Below, piece by piece: positions 33,650 through 42,511 of a stretch of 64,000 bases of DNA; within the stretch, counting starts at the first letter, position 1; every line of letters begins with the position of its first letter. Made by a program: the position numbers and the translations under genes. The stretch comes from Herbiconiux solani NBRC 106740 (GTDB lineage: Bacteria > Actinomycetota > Actinomycetes > Actinomycetales > Microbacteriaceae): positions 1 through 64,000 of the forward strand of contig NZ_BCST01000007.1 of NCBI RefSeq assembly GCF_001571005.1, read 5' to 3'. The notes below the pieces were generated by a model that was not told where the DNA came from, ran no database searches, and worked only from the letters and a program-made list of their open reading frames with translations.

Positions 33650-34672
33650 ATGCAGTATCGACCCCTCGGCCGCACCGGAATCCAGGTGACGCCGTACGCC
33701 CTCGGCGCCATGATGCTCGGCTCGTTCGGCAACCCTGATCGGCAGGAGGGCGTGCGGATCATCCACCGCGCACTCGACGGCGGCATCAACTTCATCGACA
33801 CCGCCGACCGCTACGGCGACTCGGAAGAGGTGGTGGGCGAGGCGCTCGCCGGCCGGCGCGACGAAGTGGTGCTCGCCACGAAGTTCTGGGGCCCGGTCGA
33901 CGAGGACGTGAACCATCGTGGTGCGTCGCGGCGGTGGATCCGGCAGGCCGTCGAGCGCTCGCTGCGCAACCTGCGCACCGACCGCATCGACCTCTACCAG
34001 CTGCACCGCCCCGAGCCCGAGACCGACATCGACGAGACGCTCTCGGCGCTCACCGACCTCGTGCGCGAGGGCAAGGTGCTCGCAATCGGCACGTCATCCA
34101 TGCGCGGGTCGGAGATCGTCGAGGCGCAGTGGATGGCCGAGCGGCGTGGGTTCGAGCGGTTCCGCACCGAGCAGCCGAACTACTCGATCCTCGACCGCGA
34201 GATCGAGCGGGAGATCCTGCCGGTGGCGCAGCGGTACGGCATGGGCACGCTCGTCTACAGCCCGCTGGCCGGTGGCGCGCTGTCGGGCAAGTATCGGGCG
34301 GGGCAGGCCAACGACAACTTCCGGGCGGGGACGGGAATGCGGCACTTCCGCGATGAGCGTCGGCTCGCCGCAATCGAGGAGCTGGTCGGGCTGTCGGAGG
34401 AGGTGGGCATCCCACTGACGCACTTGGCGATGGCGTTCACGATCGCGCATCCGGGCGTCACCTCGGCGATCGCGGGGCCGCGCACGATGGAGCAGCTCGA
34501 GGACACGCTCGCGGGTGCGGAGGTGTCGCTGTCGGACGAGATCCTCGACCGCATCGACGCGATTGTGGCGCCGGGCGAGAGCATCGGGGCGATGGACATG
34601 GTCTATCGGGGGCCTGAGGTGCTGGATGCGTCGATGCGGCGGCGGCCTGTGGCGGCGCGGTCGGCGGGGTAG
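33650..34672 (+). CDS. Aldo/keto reductase
   Basis: A 340-residue reductase with D and Y in FIDTADRYGDSEE, K in VLATKFWGP and H in LYQLHRPEP. The C-terminal IAGPRTMEQLEDT contacts NADPH. AGAGGAGAA precedes the ATG. It is probably repressed by the divergent TetR protein and induced by a toxic carbonyl compound. Only distantly related to the reductase at 29125. Confidence 0.93.
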   Translation: MQYRPLGRTGIQVTPYALGAMMLGSFGNPDRQEGVRIIHRALDGGINFIDTADRYGDSEEVVGEALAGRRDEVVLATKFWGPVDEDVNHRGASRRWIRQAVERSLRNLRTDRIDLYQLHRPEPETDIDETLSALTDLVREGKVLAIGTSSMRGSEIVEAQWMAERRGFERFRTEQPNYSILDREIEREILPVAQRYGMGTLVYSPLAGGALSGKYRAGQANDNFRAGTGMRHFRDERRLAAIEELVGLSEEVGIPLTHLAMAFTIAHPGVTSAIAGPRTMEQLEDTLAGAEVSLSDEILDRIDAIVAPGESIGAMDMVYRGPEVLDASMRRRPVAARSAG

Positions 34673-34727
34673 GGGCTGCGGCTGCGGCTGAGGCTGGACA
34701 GCTCTGGTCACTGGTGCAGCTGGGGTG

Positions 34728-34742
34728 ATAAAATCATTTTAT
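34728..34742. promoter_or_regulatory. Palindrome overlapping -10 box and start codon of the MntA-like gene
   Basis: ATAAAAT-C-ATTTTAT is a perfect 15-bp dyad. It contains the -10 box TAAAAT (34729-34734) and the first two bases of the ATG at 34741, with 6 nt between the -10 and the start. A bound HTH protein would block transcription directly. Confidence 0.65.
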
Positions 34743-35211
34743 GGATCTGCAGGAGGCCTACGACGATGCGGGGCGCGATGCCGAGCGCGCCCGGCTTCGT
34801 CGTGTGCTCCTCCTCCGGGCGATGCTCGCCGAGGGGAAGTCGCAACGCGAGGTCGCTGCTCGGTTCGGCGTGACGCAGCCGGCGATCAGTTATCAGGTCG
34901 CCCGCGAGCGTACGGATGGCGTGCGGCCCAGTGAACTCGTGGCCGCCGGCGGGTCGGTGCTCCGGCACGTCGCCGAAGAGCAGGGCTTCACCCAGGTCGC
35001 CATGTTCGGCTCAGCGGCCCGCGGTGACGACCGTCCCGATTCGGATCTCGACCTCCTCGTGCAGCCGCCGGCCGCCACGGATGCGTTCGACATGACGCGT
35101 CTGGAGGAGACGCTTTCCGCCGTTTTCGGCCGGCCGGTCGATCTAGTCAGTTATCGGGGCCTCGACCCGCGACTGGATCAGGACATCCTCAGAGACCGGG
35201 TGCTCCTCTGA
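34741..35211 (+). CDS. mntA: HTH-fused MNT nucleotidyltransferase antitoxin (MntA-like)
   Basis: A 156-residue two-domain protein. Residues about 20-55 form an HTH (SQREVAARFGVTQPAISYQVA); residues about 70-156 are a minimal nucleotidyltransferase with FGSAARGDDRPDSDLDLLV, the GS-x-DSD metal/nucleotide site. In type VII modules MntA adenylylates a Tyr of the HEPN toxin and so silences it. The fused HTH probably gives autoregulation through the palindrome at the start codon. The last base overlaps the toxin ATG. A broken relative lies at about 20.0 kb. Confidence 0.88.
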   Translation: MDLQEAYDDAGRDAERARLRRVLLLRAMLAEGKSQREVAARFGVTQPAISYQVARERTDGVRPSELVAAGGSVLRHVAEEQGFTQVAMFGSAARGDDRPDSDLDLLVQPPAATDAFDMTRLEETLSAVFGRPVDLVSYRGLDPRLDQDILRDRVLL

Positions 35212-35573
35212 TGGAAATGCGCGTCGCGAAGGAGCTGCTGCACATCCAGCGGTGGCTGTCCGTGGCCGCGACGATCGTGGTGAAGGGCCAGGGGGCCTAC
35301 CGCTCCGACGAGGTCGCTCAGGAAGCGGGCGATTCGCTGATGATCAAGATCGGCGAAGCGGCGAAGGCCCTCGCGGCTCGCGGCGTGCAACCACCTAAGG
35401 GAGTGAGTTGGGGTGACGCGGCGAAGAACCGCGAGAAGCTGGCTCACCATTACTCGATCACCGACCGCGAGGTGACCGGGCAGACGTTGTCGGTGTCACT
35501 TCCTGCGTGGGAGCGTGCGCTCGCTCCGCTGTTCTCCGAAGCGGCGGCGGTCGTCGACCGAACTGGCGTGTGA
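35211..35573 (+). CDS. hepT: HEPN toxin (HepT-like, DUF86)
   Basis: A 120-residue HEPN protein. The RNase motif R-x4-H-x-Y is present as REKLAHHY (about residues 75-82), and the rest is the usual four-helix bundle (DSLMIKIGEAAKALA). HepT toxins cut RNA as dimers, and the Tyr of the motif is the adenylylation target of MntA. It overlaps the antitoxin gene by one base (TGATG). Confidence 0.88.
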   Translation: MEMRVAKELLHIQRWLSVAATIVVKGQGAYRSDEVAQEAGDSLMIKIGEAAKALAARGVQPPKGVSWGDAAKNREKLAHHYSITDREVTGQTLSVSLPAWERALAPLFSEAAAVVDRTGV

Positions 35574-35603
35574 CCTTTCCGCGTCCTGCGACATCTCTAG
35601 GGT

Positions 35604-36170
35604 ATGGGGGTGCCTGTGGATGACAGCGGAGTGACCGATGCCGTGCTGCTCGAGCGGCTGGCTCGGGGTGAGCCCGACGCGCTGGGGGCGGTGTTCGACC
35701 GGCACGCATCCGCTGTGACGCGGTACGCCTGGGCGCTCGCCGCCGACCGGCGTGACGTCGAGGAGCTGGTGCAGGACACGTTCCTCACCGCCTGGCGGCG
35801 AGGCGCCGCGATTCCGCAGGAGTCGCTACTGCCGTGGCTGCTCGTGACCTGCCGCAATCTCAATCTCAATCTGCAGCGAGCGCGGGCCAAGCACCGCGCG
35901 GATGAGCTGCGCGACGACCTTCTCGCGGCATCCGGTGCGCAGCGCGCCGACGACGACAGTGAGGATGCTCGCGAGCAGCTGCGGTGGGTGATGGCGGAGA
36001 TCGAGCGCCTCCCCGCCGTCGACCGGCGGGTGTGCGAACTGTGCTTGATCGAGGGCCGCTCGTATGCCGAGGCGGCCGAACAGCTGGGGCTGACCGTCGG
36101 TGCTGTGAAGCAGCGCGTGCTCAGATCCAGGACGCGACTCAGGAAGGTGGTGACCGACGATGAGAACTGA
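35604..36170 (+). CDS. ECF-type RNA polymerase sigma factor
   Basis: About 188 residues with sigma region 2 (DALGAVFDRHASAVTRYAWALA, DVEELVQDTFLTAWRR) and region 4 (LPAVDRRVCELCLIEGRSYAEAAEQLGLTVGAVKQRVLRSR). The start is uncertain: ATG 35604, GTG 35610 (6 nt after TAGGGT) or GTG 35616 are all in frame. It overlaps the next gene by 11 nt; that gene probably encodes its membrane partner. The two genes sit between two HepT-MntA modules. Confidence 0.88.
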   Translation: MGVPVDDSGVTDAVLLERLARGEPDALGAVFDRHASAVTRYAWALAADRRDVEELVQDTFLTAWRRGAAIPQESLLPWLLVTCRNLNLNLQRARAKHRADELRDDLLAASGAQRADDDSEDAREQLRWVMAEIERLPAVDRRVCELCLIEGRSYAEAAEQLGLTVGAVKQRVLRSRTRLRKVVTDDEN

Positions 36171-37050
36171 CCCTCCCGCCGGCGACGAGCTCGCCCGCAT
36201 GCTCGCGACGATGCGTTCGTCTGTGATGAACGCCGCGGTTCAGGATGCGCCCGCGCTGGTCGCGGCCCGGCCTAAGACCAGCGGGTCGGCCGTGCGACGG
36301 CGTGCGCTGGGTATCGTCTTCGCCGTCGTGGGGCTCGTGGTGATCGGGGGCGGGGGAGCGGCGCTGGCGACAGGCCTCATCCCGAACCCCTTCGAGGCGC
36401 CGCCTGCGCCGGTCGTGACCGTCACGGTCACCCCGACGCCGTCGCCGTCGCCCACGCCGACTCCGACTCCGACGGCCGAGCCGCTGCCACCCGCGCCTGT
36501 GACGCCGGCCGCGCCCGTGGTCGACCCGCTCGACCCGGGGACGTGGGTGGTGGACTACGGGCAGGTGGGGAGCCTCAAGGTGGGCGACCCCATCGCGCCG
36601 TTCGCCGAGGCCGCGGGCTTGGAGCCGAATCCGTCGCCGATCGACTGCCCGTCGGGGTACTACCGGATCGGTACGTTCGACGAGAACTCTCTGGATGTGT
36701 CCATGGCTCTGACGCAGGCCGATGCCCGAACGGACCCGGTCGACGACCCGATGCTCACGTTCGCGAGATTCTCCACGCGCGGAGTCGCCAGCTCGCCGCT
36801 CGCGGGTTCGCCGGTGACGGCGGCGGGCATCCGCCTCGGCTCGTCGGAGGCCGAGTTGCTGGCGGCGTATCCCGACCTCCAGGTGGGGCGCTCGAAGTAC
36901 GACGACACCCAGGGCTACACCACCTACACGTCGGGCCCGGTCGACGGCCGGTACCTGGTGTTCCAGGTCACTTCGTCGCCCGACGGCACGCGCAACGTGC
37001 GCCTGATGCAGACCTCGACGGTGGACTTCGCCTACGACATCTGCGACTGA
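36160..37050 (+). CDS. Single-pass membrane protein, likely partner of the ECF sigma factor
   Basis: A 296-residue protein: a cytoplasmic N-terminus of about 48 residues, one membrane helix (about 49-70), a Thr/Pro-rich linker (PTPSPSPTPTPTPT) and an extracellular domain of about 170 residues with a Cys near each end (IDCPSGYY, YDICD), possibly a disulfide. There is no zinc-binding H-x3-C-x2-C anti-sigma motif. Position and topology suggest a membrane anti-sigma or sensor; the extracellular fold is unknown. Confidence 0.65.
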   Translation: MRTDPPAGDELARMLATMRSSVMNAAVQDAPALVAARPKTSGSAVRRRALGIVFAVVGLVVIGGGGAALATGLIPNPFEAPPAPVVTVTVTPTPSPSPTPTPTPTAEPLPPAPVTPAAPVVDPLDPGTWVVDYGQVGSLKVGDPIAPFAEAAGLEPNPSPIDCPSGYYRIGTFDENSLDVSMALTQADARTDPVDDPMLTFARFSTRGVASSPLAGSPVTAAGIRLGSSEAELLAAYPDLQVGRSKYDDTQGYTTYTSGPVDGRYLVFQVTSSPDGTRNVRLMQTSTVDFAYDICD

Positions 37051-37069
37051 TCCGGACCTCGGGAGCCAC

Positions 37070-37567
37070 TTGACGGCGGATGCGGGGCGGGCGGATGGTG
37101 GACCGGTGACTCGAGCCCGCCGCCAGCCCACGCAGGTGCTTCCACCCGCCATGTCCCGCCGGTACGCGACCTACGCGCCGGTCCCTTCCGGCAAGGGGTC
37201 AGGGAGTTCGGGGCTGGAGGAGCCGATCACCGACGTCGGAGGCTACGACGACCTGCTCGATGCGCTGGAGCGGCGAGGCGTCGACATCGACGTGAGCCGT
37301 GCGGGTCTGGTCGAGCTCGATGCCGTGCTGGATGCGCTTCCGCGCGGGCTGGAGCGGGCGGTGGGGATGTACTTCGGCGATGTGGTCATCCGCTGCCTGC
37401 CGGGTAGCCGGTGGAAGGTGGTCCGCGAAGGCCGCCCGTGCGTCGAGGTCGCGGGAGGGGCATCGGCCGACGTCATCGCCGTCGCGGAGTCGAGGCTCGC
37501 GGGTGGCCCGCATACGTTGATCGAGGTACTCGACCACCTCGACGAGCTCGCCGGCCGCAACGCCTGA
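37070..37567 (+). CDS. Hypothetical protein (DUF6278-like size)
   Basis: Up to 165 residues. GGGAG lies 5 nt before the TTG at 37070, but the coherent protein may begin at ATG 37151 (SRRYATYAPVPSG). The core VGGYDDLLDALERRGVDIDVS, GMYFGDVVIRCLPGSRWKVV and ADVIAVAESRLAGG suggests a small alpha/beta protein of a kind seen in actinobacteria; the family name is a guess and no function can be given. It follows the sigma/membrane pair on the same strand. Confidence 0.6.
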   Translation: MTADAGRADGGPVTRARRQPTQVLPPAMSRRYATYAPVPSGKGSGSSGLEEPITDVGGYDDLLDALERRGVDIDVSRAGLVELDAVLDALPRGLERAVGMYFGDVVIRCLPGSRWKVVREGRPCVEVAGGASADVIAVAESRLAGGPHTLIEVLDHLDELAGRNA

Positions 37568-37625
37568 TCGCCCGACATCGGCGGTCGTCGCTGCTGTGCG
37601 ACGGCCCCGTCGGCATACTGGGAGC

Positions 37626-37952
37626 ATGTCTCGCGTTCAGCGCATCGTCGTCGCATCCGCTCTGCTCGTCATCGCCGTGCTCGGCTTGGTGAGTGTCGCG
37701 AGCCAGATCGGGGTGACGTACTACCTCCCGCCCGACGACAGCGGGTTCGCCAGCACGCACGTCGCCGTGTTCGCGCCGGCGGTGGTCGGCACAGTCGTCG
37801 CCGCCCTCGTGGTGTTCGTGCTCGTGGTTCTGCTGATCGTCGTGGTGCGGCGGGCGGTGCCTCTGGGAATGTGGATCGCGGCCGCCGTCGTGGCGATCGT
37901 CGCCTTGGTCACCCCGTTCGTCGTCGGGATGCTGGACCGCCCGACCTTCTAG
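37626..37952 (+). CDS. Small three-helix membrane protein
   Basis: A 108-residue hydrophobic protein with three membrane segments (about residues 8-28, 50-75, 82-103) and a charged RRAV turn between the last two. GGGAGC directly precedes the ATG. No family was recognised. Confidence 0.65.
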   Translation: MSRVQRIVVASALLVIAVLGLVSVASQIGVTYYLPPDDSGFASTHVAVFAPAVVGTVVAALVVFVLVVLLIVVVRRAVPLGMWIAAAVVAIVALVTPFVVGMLDRPTF

Positions 37953-37999
37953 CGGCGCGATCGGGACCAAGCTCACTGGAGGCCTCAACTACGATCCGC

Positions 38000-38011
38000 T
38001 ATATTCGTCGC
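38000..38011 (+). promoter_or_regulatory. -10 box and leaderless start of the second MntA-like gene
   Basis: TATATT (38000-38005) is followed by exactly 6 nt and the ATG at 38012. No ribosome-binding site is present. Confidence 0.55.
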
Positions 38012-38515
38012 ATGACCCCGGCGGCCGAGCTTCTTCGCAGCGCACGGGAGACGTCTGGGCTCACGCAGAAGGAACTCGGTAAGCGGGCGGGCGTCACGCA
38101 GAGCGTCGTGAGCGCCTACGAGAGCGGCCGGCGCGAGCCGTCACTCAGCACTCTCTCGAAGCTGATCGGGGCGACGGGACTGCGGCTCGAAGCGCGGGTC
38201 GCTCCAGCCCGCACCCCAGAAACTCACGATCTCCGCGCGCTCGTTCACGTACGTCGGCGCGACCTCGAGGCGGCGCTGGCGCCTCTCGGTGCGGCCAGCA
38301 TCCGTCTCTTCGGCAGCGTTGCGCGGGGCGAGGCGACCGCCGACAGCGACGTCGATCTGCTCGTGCAACTTGAGGAAGGCGTGGGCCTCTTCGCGCTCTC
38401 GCGGATGCGCGGGGAGGCCGAGCGGATCCTCGGAACCGCTGTCGACGTGATCCCCGAGGACTCCCTGAAGCCCGATGTCCGTGAGACCGTTCTCGCCGAA
38501 GCCGTCGCACTGTGA
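38012..38515 (+). CDS. mntA: XRE-HTH-fused MNT nucleotidyltransferase antitoxin (second module)
   Basis: A 167-residue protein: an XRE-type HTH (residues about 5-60, SGLTQKELGKRAGVTQSVVSAYESG) fused to a minimal nucleotidyltransferase with LFGSVARGEATADSDVDLLV. The HTH type differs from that of the module at 34741, so the two arose by separate fusions rather than local duplication. The stop overlaps the HEPN start (GTGA). A longer frame upstream is not supported. Confidence 0.88.
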   Translation: MTPAAELLRSARETSGLTQKELGKRAGVTQSVVSAYESGRREPSLSTLSKLIGATGLRLEARVAPARTPETHDLRALVHVRRRDLEAALAPLGAASIRLFGSVARGEATADSDVDLLVQLEEGVGLFALSRMRGEAERILGTAVDVIPEDSLKPDVRETVLAEAVAL

Positions 38516-38838
38516 GTCGGAGCGACGAGCGCCTGCTCGGCGACATTGCCCTCGCATGTGAGGCCATCATCGACTACTCCAGTCGAGCGGCGGCGCCGGA
38601 CGATCTCGTCTTCGACGCCGTCCGCATCCGGCTCGTGGTGATCGGCGAAGCGGTGAAGGGCTTGAGCGACGCGACCACGGCTCGGGCACCCGAGGTGCCG
38701 TGGAGCGACATCGCCCGAATGCGGGACACGCTCGCCCACCACTACTTCGACACCTCGCACGCGATCGTGACGGAGACGGCGCGAACGGACATCCCTGCCC
38801 TCTATGAAGTGGCGGGCAGATTGCTGCGGTCTCGGTAA
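38512..38838 (+). CDS. hepT: HEPN toxin (HepT-like, DUF86), second module
   Basis: A 108-residue HEPN protein with the R-x4-H-x-Y motif as RDTLAHHY near residue 78 and the helices EAIIDYSSRA and IRLVVIGEAVKGLSD. Role as for the toxin at 35211. Overlaps the antitoxin gene (GTGA). Confidence 0.88.
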   Translation: MSRSDERLLGDIALACEAIIDYSSRAAAPDDLVFDAVRIRLVVIGEAVKGLSDATTARAPEVPWSDIARMRDTLAHHYFDTSHAIVTETARTDIPALYEVAGRLLRSR

Positions 38839-38900
38839 GAACGTCCCCCGAGCCTCCTTGAGGTGCCCAGGTAGCCTGGAAGGCACAGGAGGTGCTTCCC

Positions 38901-39137
38901 ATGTATGAACCGACAGTTCCTCTTCTGCCGATACTGATCGGCGTGGGGGCGGTGGCGCTCTACGTGGCCGCGATTGTTTTCGCGATCAGGCAGGTCATGA
39001 AGTCGGCAGAACTCAACTCCACCGAACGGTCGATCTGGATCGTCGCCGTCCTGCTCGCCCCGTTCGCGGGCGCGCTGGTCTGGTACGCGCTCGGGCCGCA
39101 TCCGTTCGGTCTGCGCGCCGGCCGCGACCCCTCCTGA
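38901..39137 (+). CDS. PLD-nuclease N-terminal-type small membrane protein
   Basis: A 78-residue protein with two membrane helices (about 7-31 and 46-64) and the WIVAVLLAPFAGALVWYALG motif of the PLDc_N family, which also occurs alone as here. AGGAGGTG lies 6 nt before ATG 38901. Function unknown. Confidence 0.8.
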   Translation: MYEPTVPLLPILIGVGAVALYVAAIVFAIRQVMKSAELNSTERSIWIVAVLLAPFAGALVWYALGPHPFGLRAGRDPS

Positions 39138-39158
39138 GCGACCGCACGGATCCGTTGC

Positions 39159-40148
39159 TTAGGAGATCGACGGAGCCTCGACGAGGCGCGGGGTGAGGTC
39201 AGCACGCGTGGGCGGGTTCGCCCCGGGGCGGGAGACCGTGATTGCCGCGGCTCGGACCGCGAAGTCGCCTAGGCGGGCGAGGGTGGTGGGGTCGAGGGTG
39301 GTGCCGGTGCGGAGGGACTCGACCGGGAGGCCCGCGTCGAGCAGCGCGGCCAGCCCGTCGATCAGGGCGCTCATGAATGAGTCGCCCGCGCCGATCGTGT
39401 CGGCGACCGTCACCGGGACGCCGGGGATCGAGAGGCGCGCCGACCTGGTCGCGAGCAGGGCGCCGTCGCCACCACGCGTGACCGCGACCAGGGACGGGCC
39501 CAGACGCAGGATGCGGTCGGCCGCGTCGTCGGGGTCGGCTCCGGGGTACAACCAGACCGCGTCCTCGTCGCTGAGCTTCACGACTGCGGCTGAGGCGGCG
39601 AGCTCCTCGAAGCGCGCGAGCACGCGGGCATGCGCGGGCACGATCGAGGGGCGGATGTTGGGGTCGAGCGTAATAAGAGGTACGGGGAAGCCGGCAGCGG
39701 GGTGCGCGAGGGCGTCGAGAAGACGGGAGACCGCGGCCCCGCCGGGCTCGAGGAACGCCGCGATCGAACCGGTGTGCACGATGCCGGCCGCGGCCAGCAG
39801 GGGGCTCGCCGCGGAGAGGCCGGCGGGGAGCGACCAGCGGAGGTCGAAGGAGTAGTCGGCCGAGCCGTCGGCCGCGAGCCGGGCGGTCGCCGTCGAAGTG
39901 GGCTCGGGATGCTGCGAGCCGGGCGCGAGCGCGACCCCGGCCGAGCGGAGGTGGGCGGCGATCGCCTGGCCGTGGGCATCCGTGCCGATGCGGGTGATCA
40001 AGGTCGCGCGCCGGCCGAGGCGGCCGAGGCCGAAGGCGATGTTCATGGGGGAACCGCCCGGATGCTCGACCGCGGCGCCGCCCGGCTGCCTCACGACGTC
40101 GATGAGCGACTCGCCGATCGCGACGACGGAGGTGGGGGAGTGGGACAC
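39159..40148 (-). CDS. PfkB-family carbohydrate kinase, probable fructokinase
   Basis: A 329-residue ribokinase-fold sugar kinase. HPGGSPMNIAFGLGRLG near the N-terminus binds sugar; DTIGAGDSFMSALIDGL holds the catalytic Asp and anion hole. GTG 40148 was chosen after AAAGG; the upstream open frame is Arg/Pro-rich and not coding. It is the last gene of the fructose-type ABC operon, so it should phosphorylate the imported sugar, most likely fructose released by the GH32 enzyme. A strong hairpin separates it from the preceding gene. Confidence 0.88.
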   Translation of the reverse strand: MSHSPTSVVAIGESLIDVVRQPGGAAVEHPGGSPMNIAFGLGRLGRRATLITRIGTDAHGQAIAAHLRSAGVALAPGSQHPEPTSTATARLAADGSADYSFDLRWSLPAGLSAASPLLAAAGIVHTGSIAAFLEPGGAAVSRLLDALAHPAAGFPVPLITLDPNIRPSIVPAHARVLARFEELAASAAVVKLSDEDAVWLYPGADPDDAADRILRLGPSLVAVTRGGDGALLATRSARLSIPGVPVTVADTIGAGDSFMSALIDGLAALLDAGLPVESLRTGTTLDPTTLARLGDFAVRAAAITVSRPGANPPTRADLTPRLVEAPSIS

Positions 40149-40177
40149 GATCGGGCCTTTCGGGCGTGGGTGGAAGG

Positions 40178-40215
40178 ACGGCCCCGCCCGCGCGAGGTGC
40201 AGCGGGCAGGGCCGT
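40178..40215 (-). terminator. Intercistronic hairpin before pfkB-type gene
   Basis: ACGGCCC-C-GCCCGC pairs with GCGGGC-A-GGGCCGT around a 10-nt loop, with one mismatch. There is no T tract, so it more likely stabilises or attenuates the transcript than ends it. Confidence 0.5.
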
Positions 40216-40249
40216 CGAGATGGTGCGGATCGGGCGGGGCAGGAGGAGG

Positions 40250-40575
40250 TCAGGCCCCGAGGGCCCCAGCGCCCGCGACCCCGCCGAGCGGCTCGAGCCA
40301 CGTCAGCTGCGACCCGTCCTCGACGATCAGCGGCCCGAGCCGGGCGTTGAACTCGGCCCCGTACGCCGCACCGATGTGCGCCGCGAAGGCCTCCTCGTCG
40401 CGGTAGACCTCGTAGACGAAGAACCGCGACGGCTGCGAAGCCAGCCGCGACGGGGCGAACTCGACGCAGCCGGGCTCGGCCCGCACCTGCACGGTGAGGT
40501 CGGCGAGCAGCGCGGCCACCGTCTCCTCCTGGCCGGGAAGCGCGGTGAACTCCGCGAACAAGACCTTGGGGCCGG

Positions 40576-40579
<4 letters not shown>
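40250..40579 (-). CDS. Antibiotic biosynthesis monooxygenase (ABM)-domain protein
   Basis: A 109-residue dimeric alpha/beta-barrel protein: VLFAEFTALPGQEETVAALL, VRAEPGCVEFAPSR, FFVYEVYRDEEAFAAH. The ABM fold includes monooxygenases and small isomerase-like proteins; beside sugar transporters, a role in sugar metabolism has been proposed for some. Its ATG overlaps the stop of the ABC ATPase (ATGA). Confidence 0.85.
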
Positions 40580-41393
<814 letters not shown>

Positions 41394-41397
<4 letters not shown>

Positions 41398-42440
41398 TTG
41401 CGTACCTTTCGGATCCACTGGTCGACCGAGACGGCCACGATGATCAGGATGCCGACGGCCAGCGTCTGGTAGAGCACGTCGAGCCCGGCGAGCGAGAGCC
41501 CGTTGCGGAAGACGCCCACGATCAGGGCGCCGAGCAGCGTTCCCCACACCGTACCGCGGCCGCCGAAGAGGCTGGTGCCGCCGATGACGACGGCGGTGAT
41601 GGAGTCGAGGTTCAGGTCGGCTCCGGCGTTGGGGCTGGCCGCGTTGCTGCGGCCGATCTGGATCCAGGCGCCGATCGCCAGGATGGCGCCGGCGGCGAGG
41701 TAGACGCTCAGCAGCACGCGGTTCACGCTGATGCCGGCGAGGCGCGCGGCCTCCTTGTCGTCACCGACCGCGTAGACGTGGCGCCCCCAGGCGGTCTTGC
41801 CGAGGATGAACGCGACGACCACGTAGAGCACGAGCATGATCACGACGCCGAAGCTGACCCGCACCCCGAAGAGGTCGAAGGTCTGCCCCGTCCAGGGCAG
41901 AAGGCTCGGCATGTCCGACCCGCGCACGGTCGAGCCGCTCGAGTAGAGCAGCGTGAGCGCCACGAAGATGTTGAGCGTACCGAGGGTCACGATGAACGGC
42001 GGCAGCTTGAGCCGCGTCACGAGCAGACCGTTGAACAGGCCGGCAGCGAGGCCGACGACGAGCCCGAGCACGAGCGCCAGCACGGCGGGCACCCCGTTCG
42101 AGGTCGCGGTTTGCGCGATCACCATCGAGGCGAGCACCATCACGGCACCCACCGAGAGGTCGATTCCGGCGGTCAGGATGATCAGGGTCTGGGCGACGGC
42201 CAGCGTTCCGACCACGGCGACCTGCTGGGTGATCAGCGAGAGGTTCGCGGGGGCGAGGAAGCGGTCGTTCAGGATGCCGAAGACGATGATCGCGACGACC
42301 AGCACCACGGCCGGGCTGACGGCCGGGTAGCGGTGCAGCACACCGCGGACGCGGTCGAGCGGGGTGCGGCGGTCGAGGAATTCGGATGCGAGATCGAGCG
42401 AGGAGGTCGGCGGTGTCGACGCCGGTGTCTTGGTGCTCAC
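41394..42440 (-). CDS. Sugar ABC transporter permease (FrcC/RbsC type)
   Basis: A 348-residue permease with about ten membrane helices. AGIDLSVGAVMVLASMV and GRHVYAVGDDKEAARLAGISVNRV (EAA-like loop) and SITAVVIGGTSLFGGRGTVWGT are signatures of the RbsC/FrcC group. GTG 42440 was chosen after AAAGG. It forms a homodimeric channel with the ATPase at 40576. Confidence 0.92.
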
Positions 42441-42472
42441 GGGAGCCTTTCTGAGGAGGGGGAACGGGAAGG

Positions 42473-42506
42473 GGCCGGAGGGCGCGCGGTCACGCACCCT
42501 CCGGCC
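42473..42506 (-). terminator. Hairpin after the sugar-binding protein gene
   Basis: A perfect 10-bp stem GGCCGGAGGG / CCCTCCGGCC with a 14-nt loop begins 5 nt after the stop of the binding-protein gene. Such hairpins raise the level of binding-protein mRNA over the transporter genes behind it. Confidence 0.6.
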
Positions 42507-42511
42507 GGGGA

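Noticed and set aside
36420-36480. Tandem-looking ACNCCGNC repeats
   Set aside because: They encode the Thr/Pro linker of the membrane protein at 36160 and need no other explanation.
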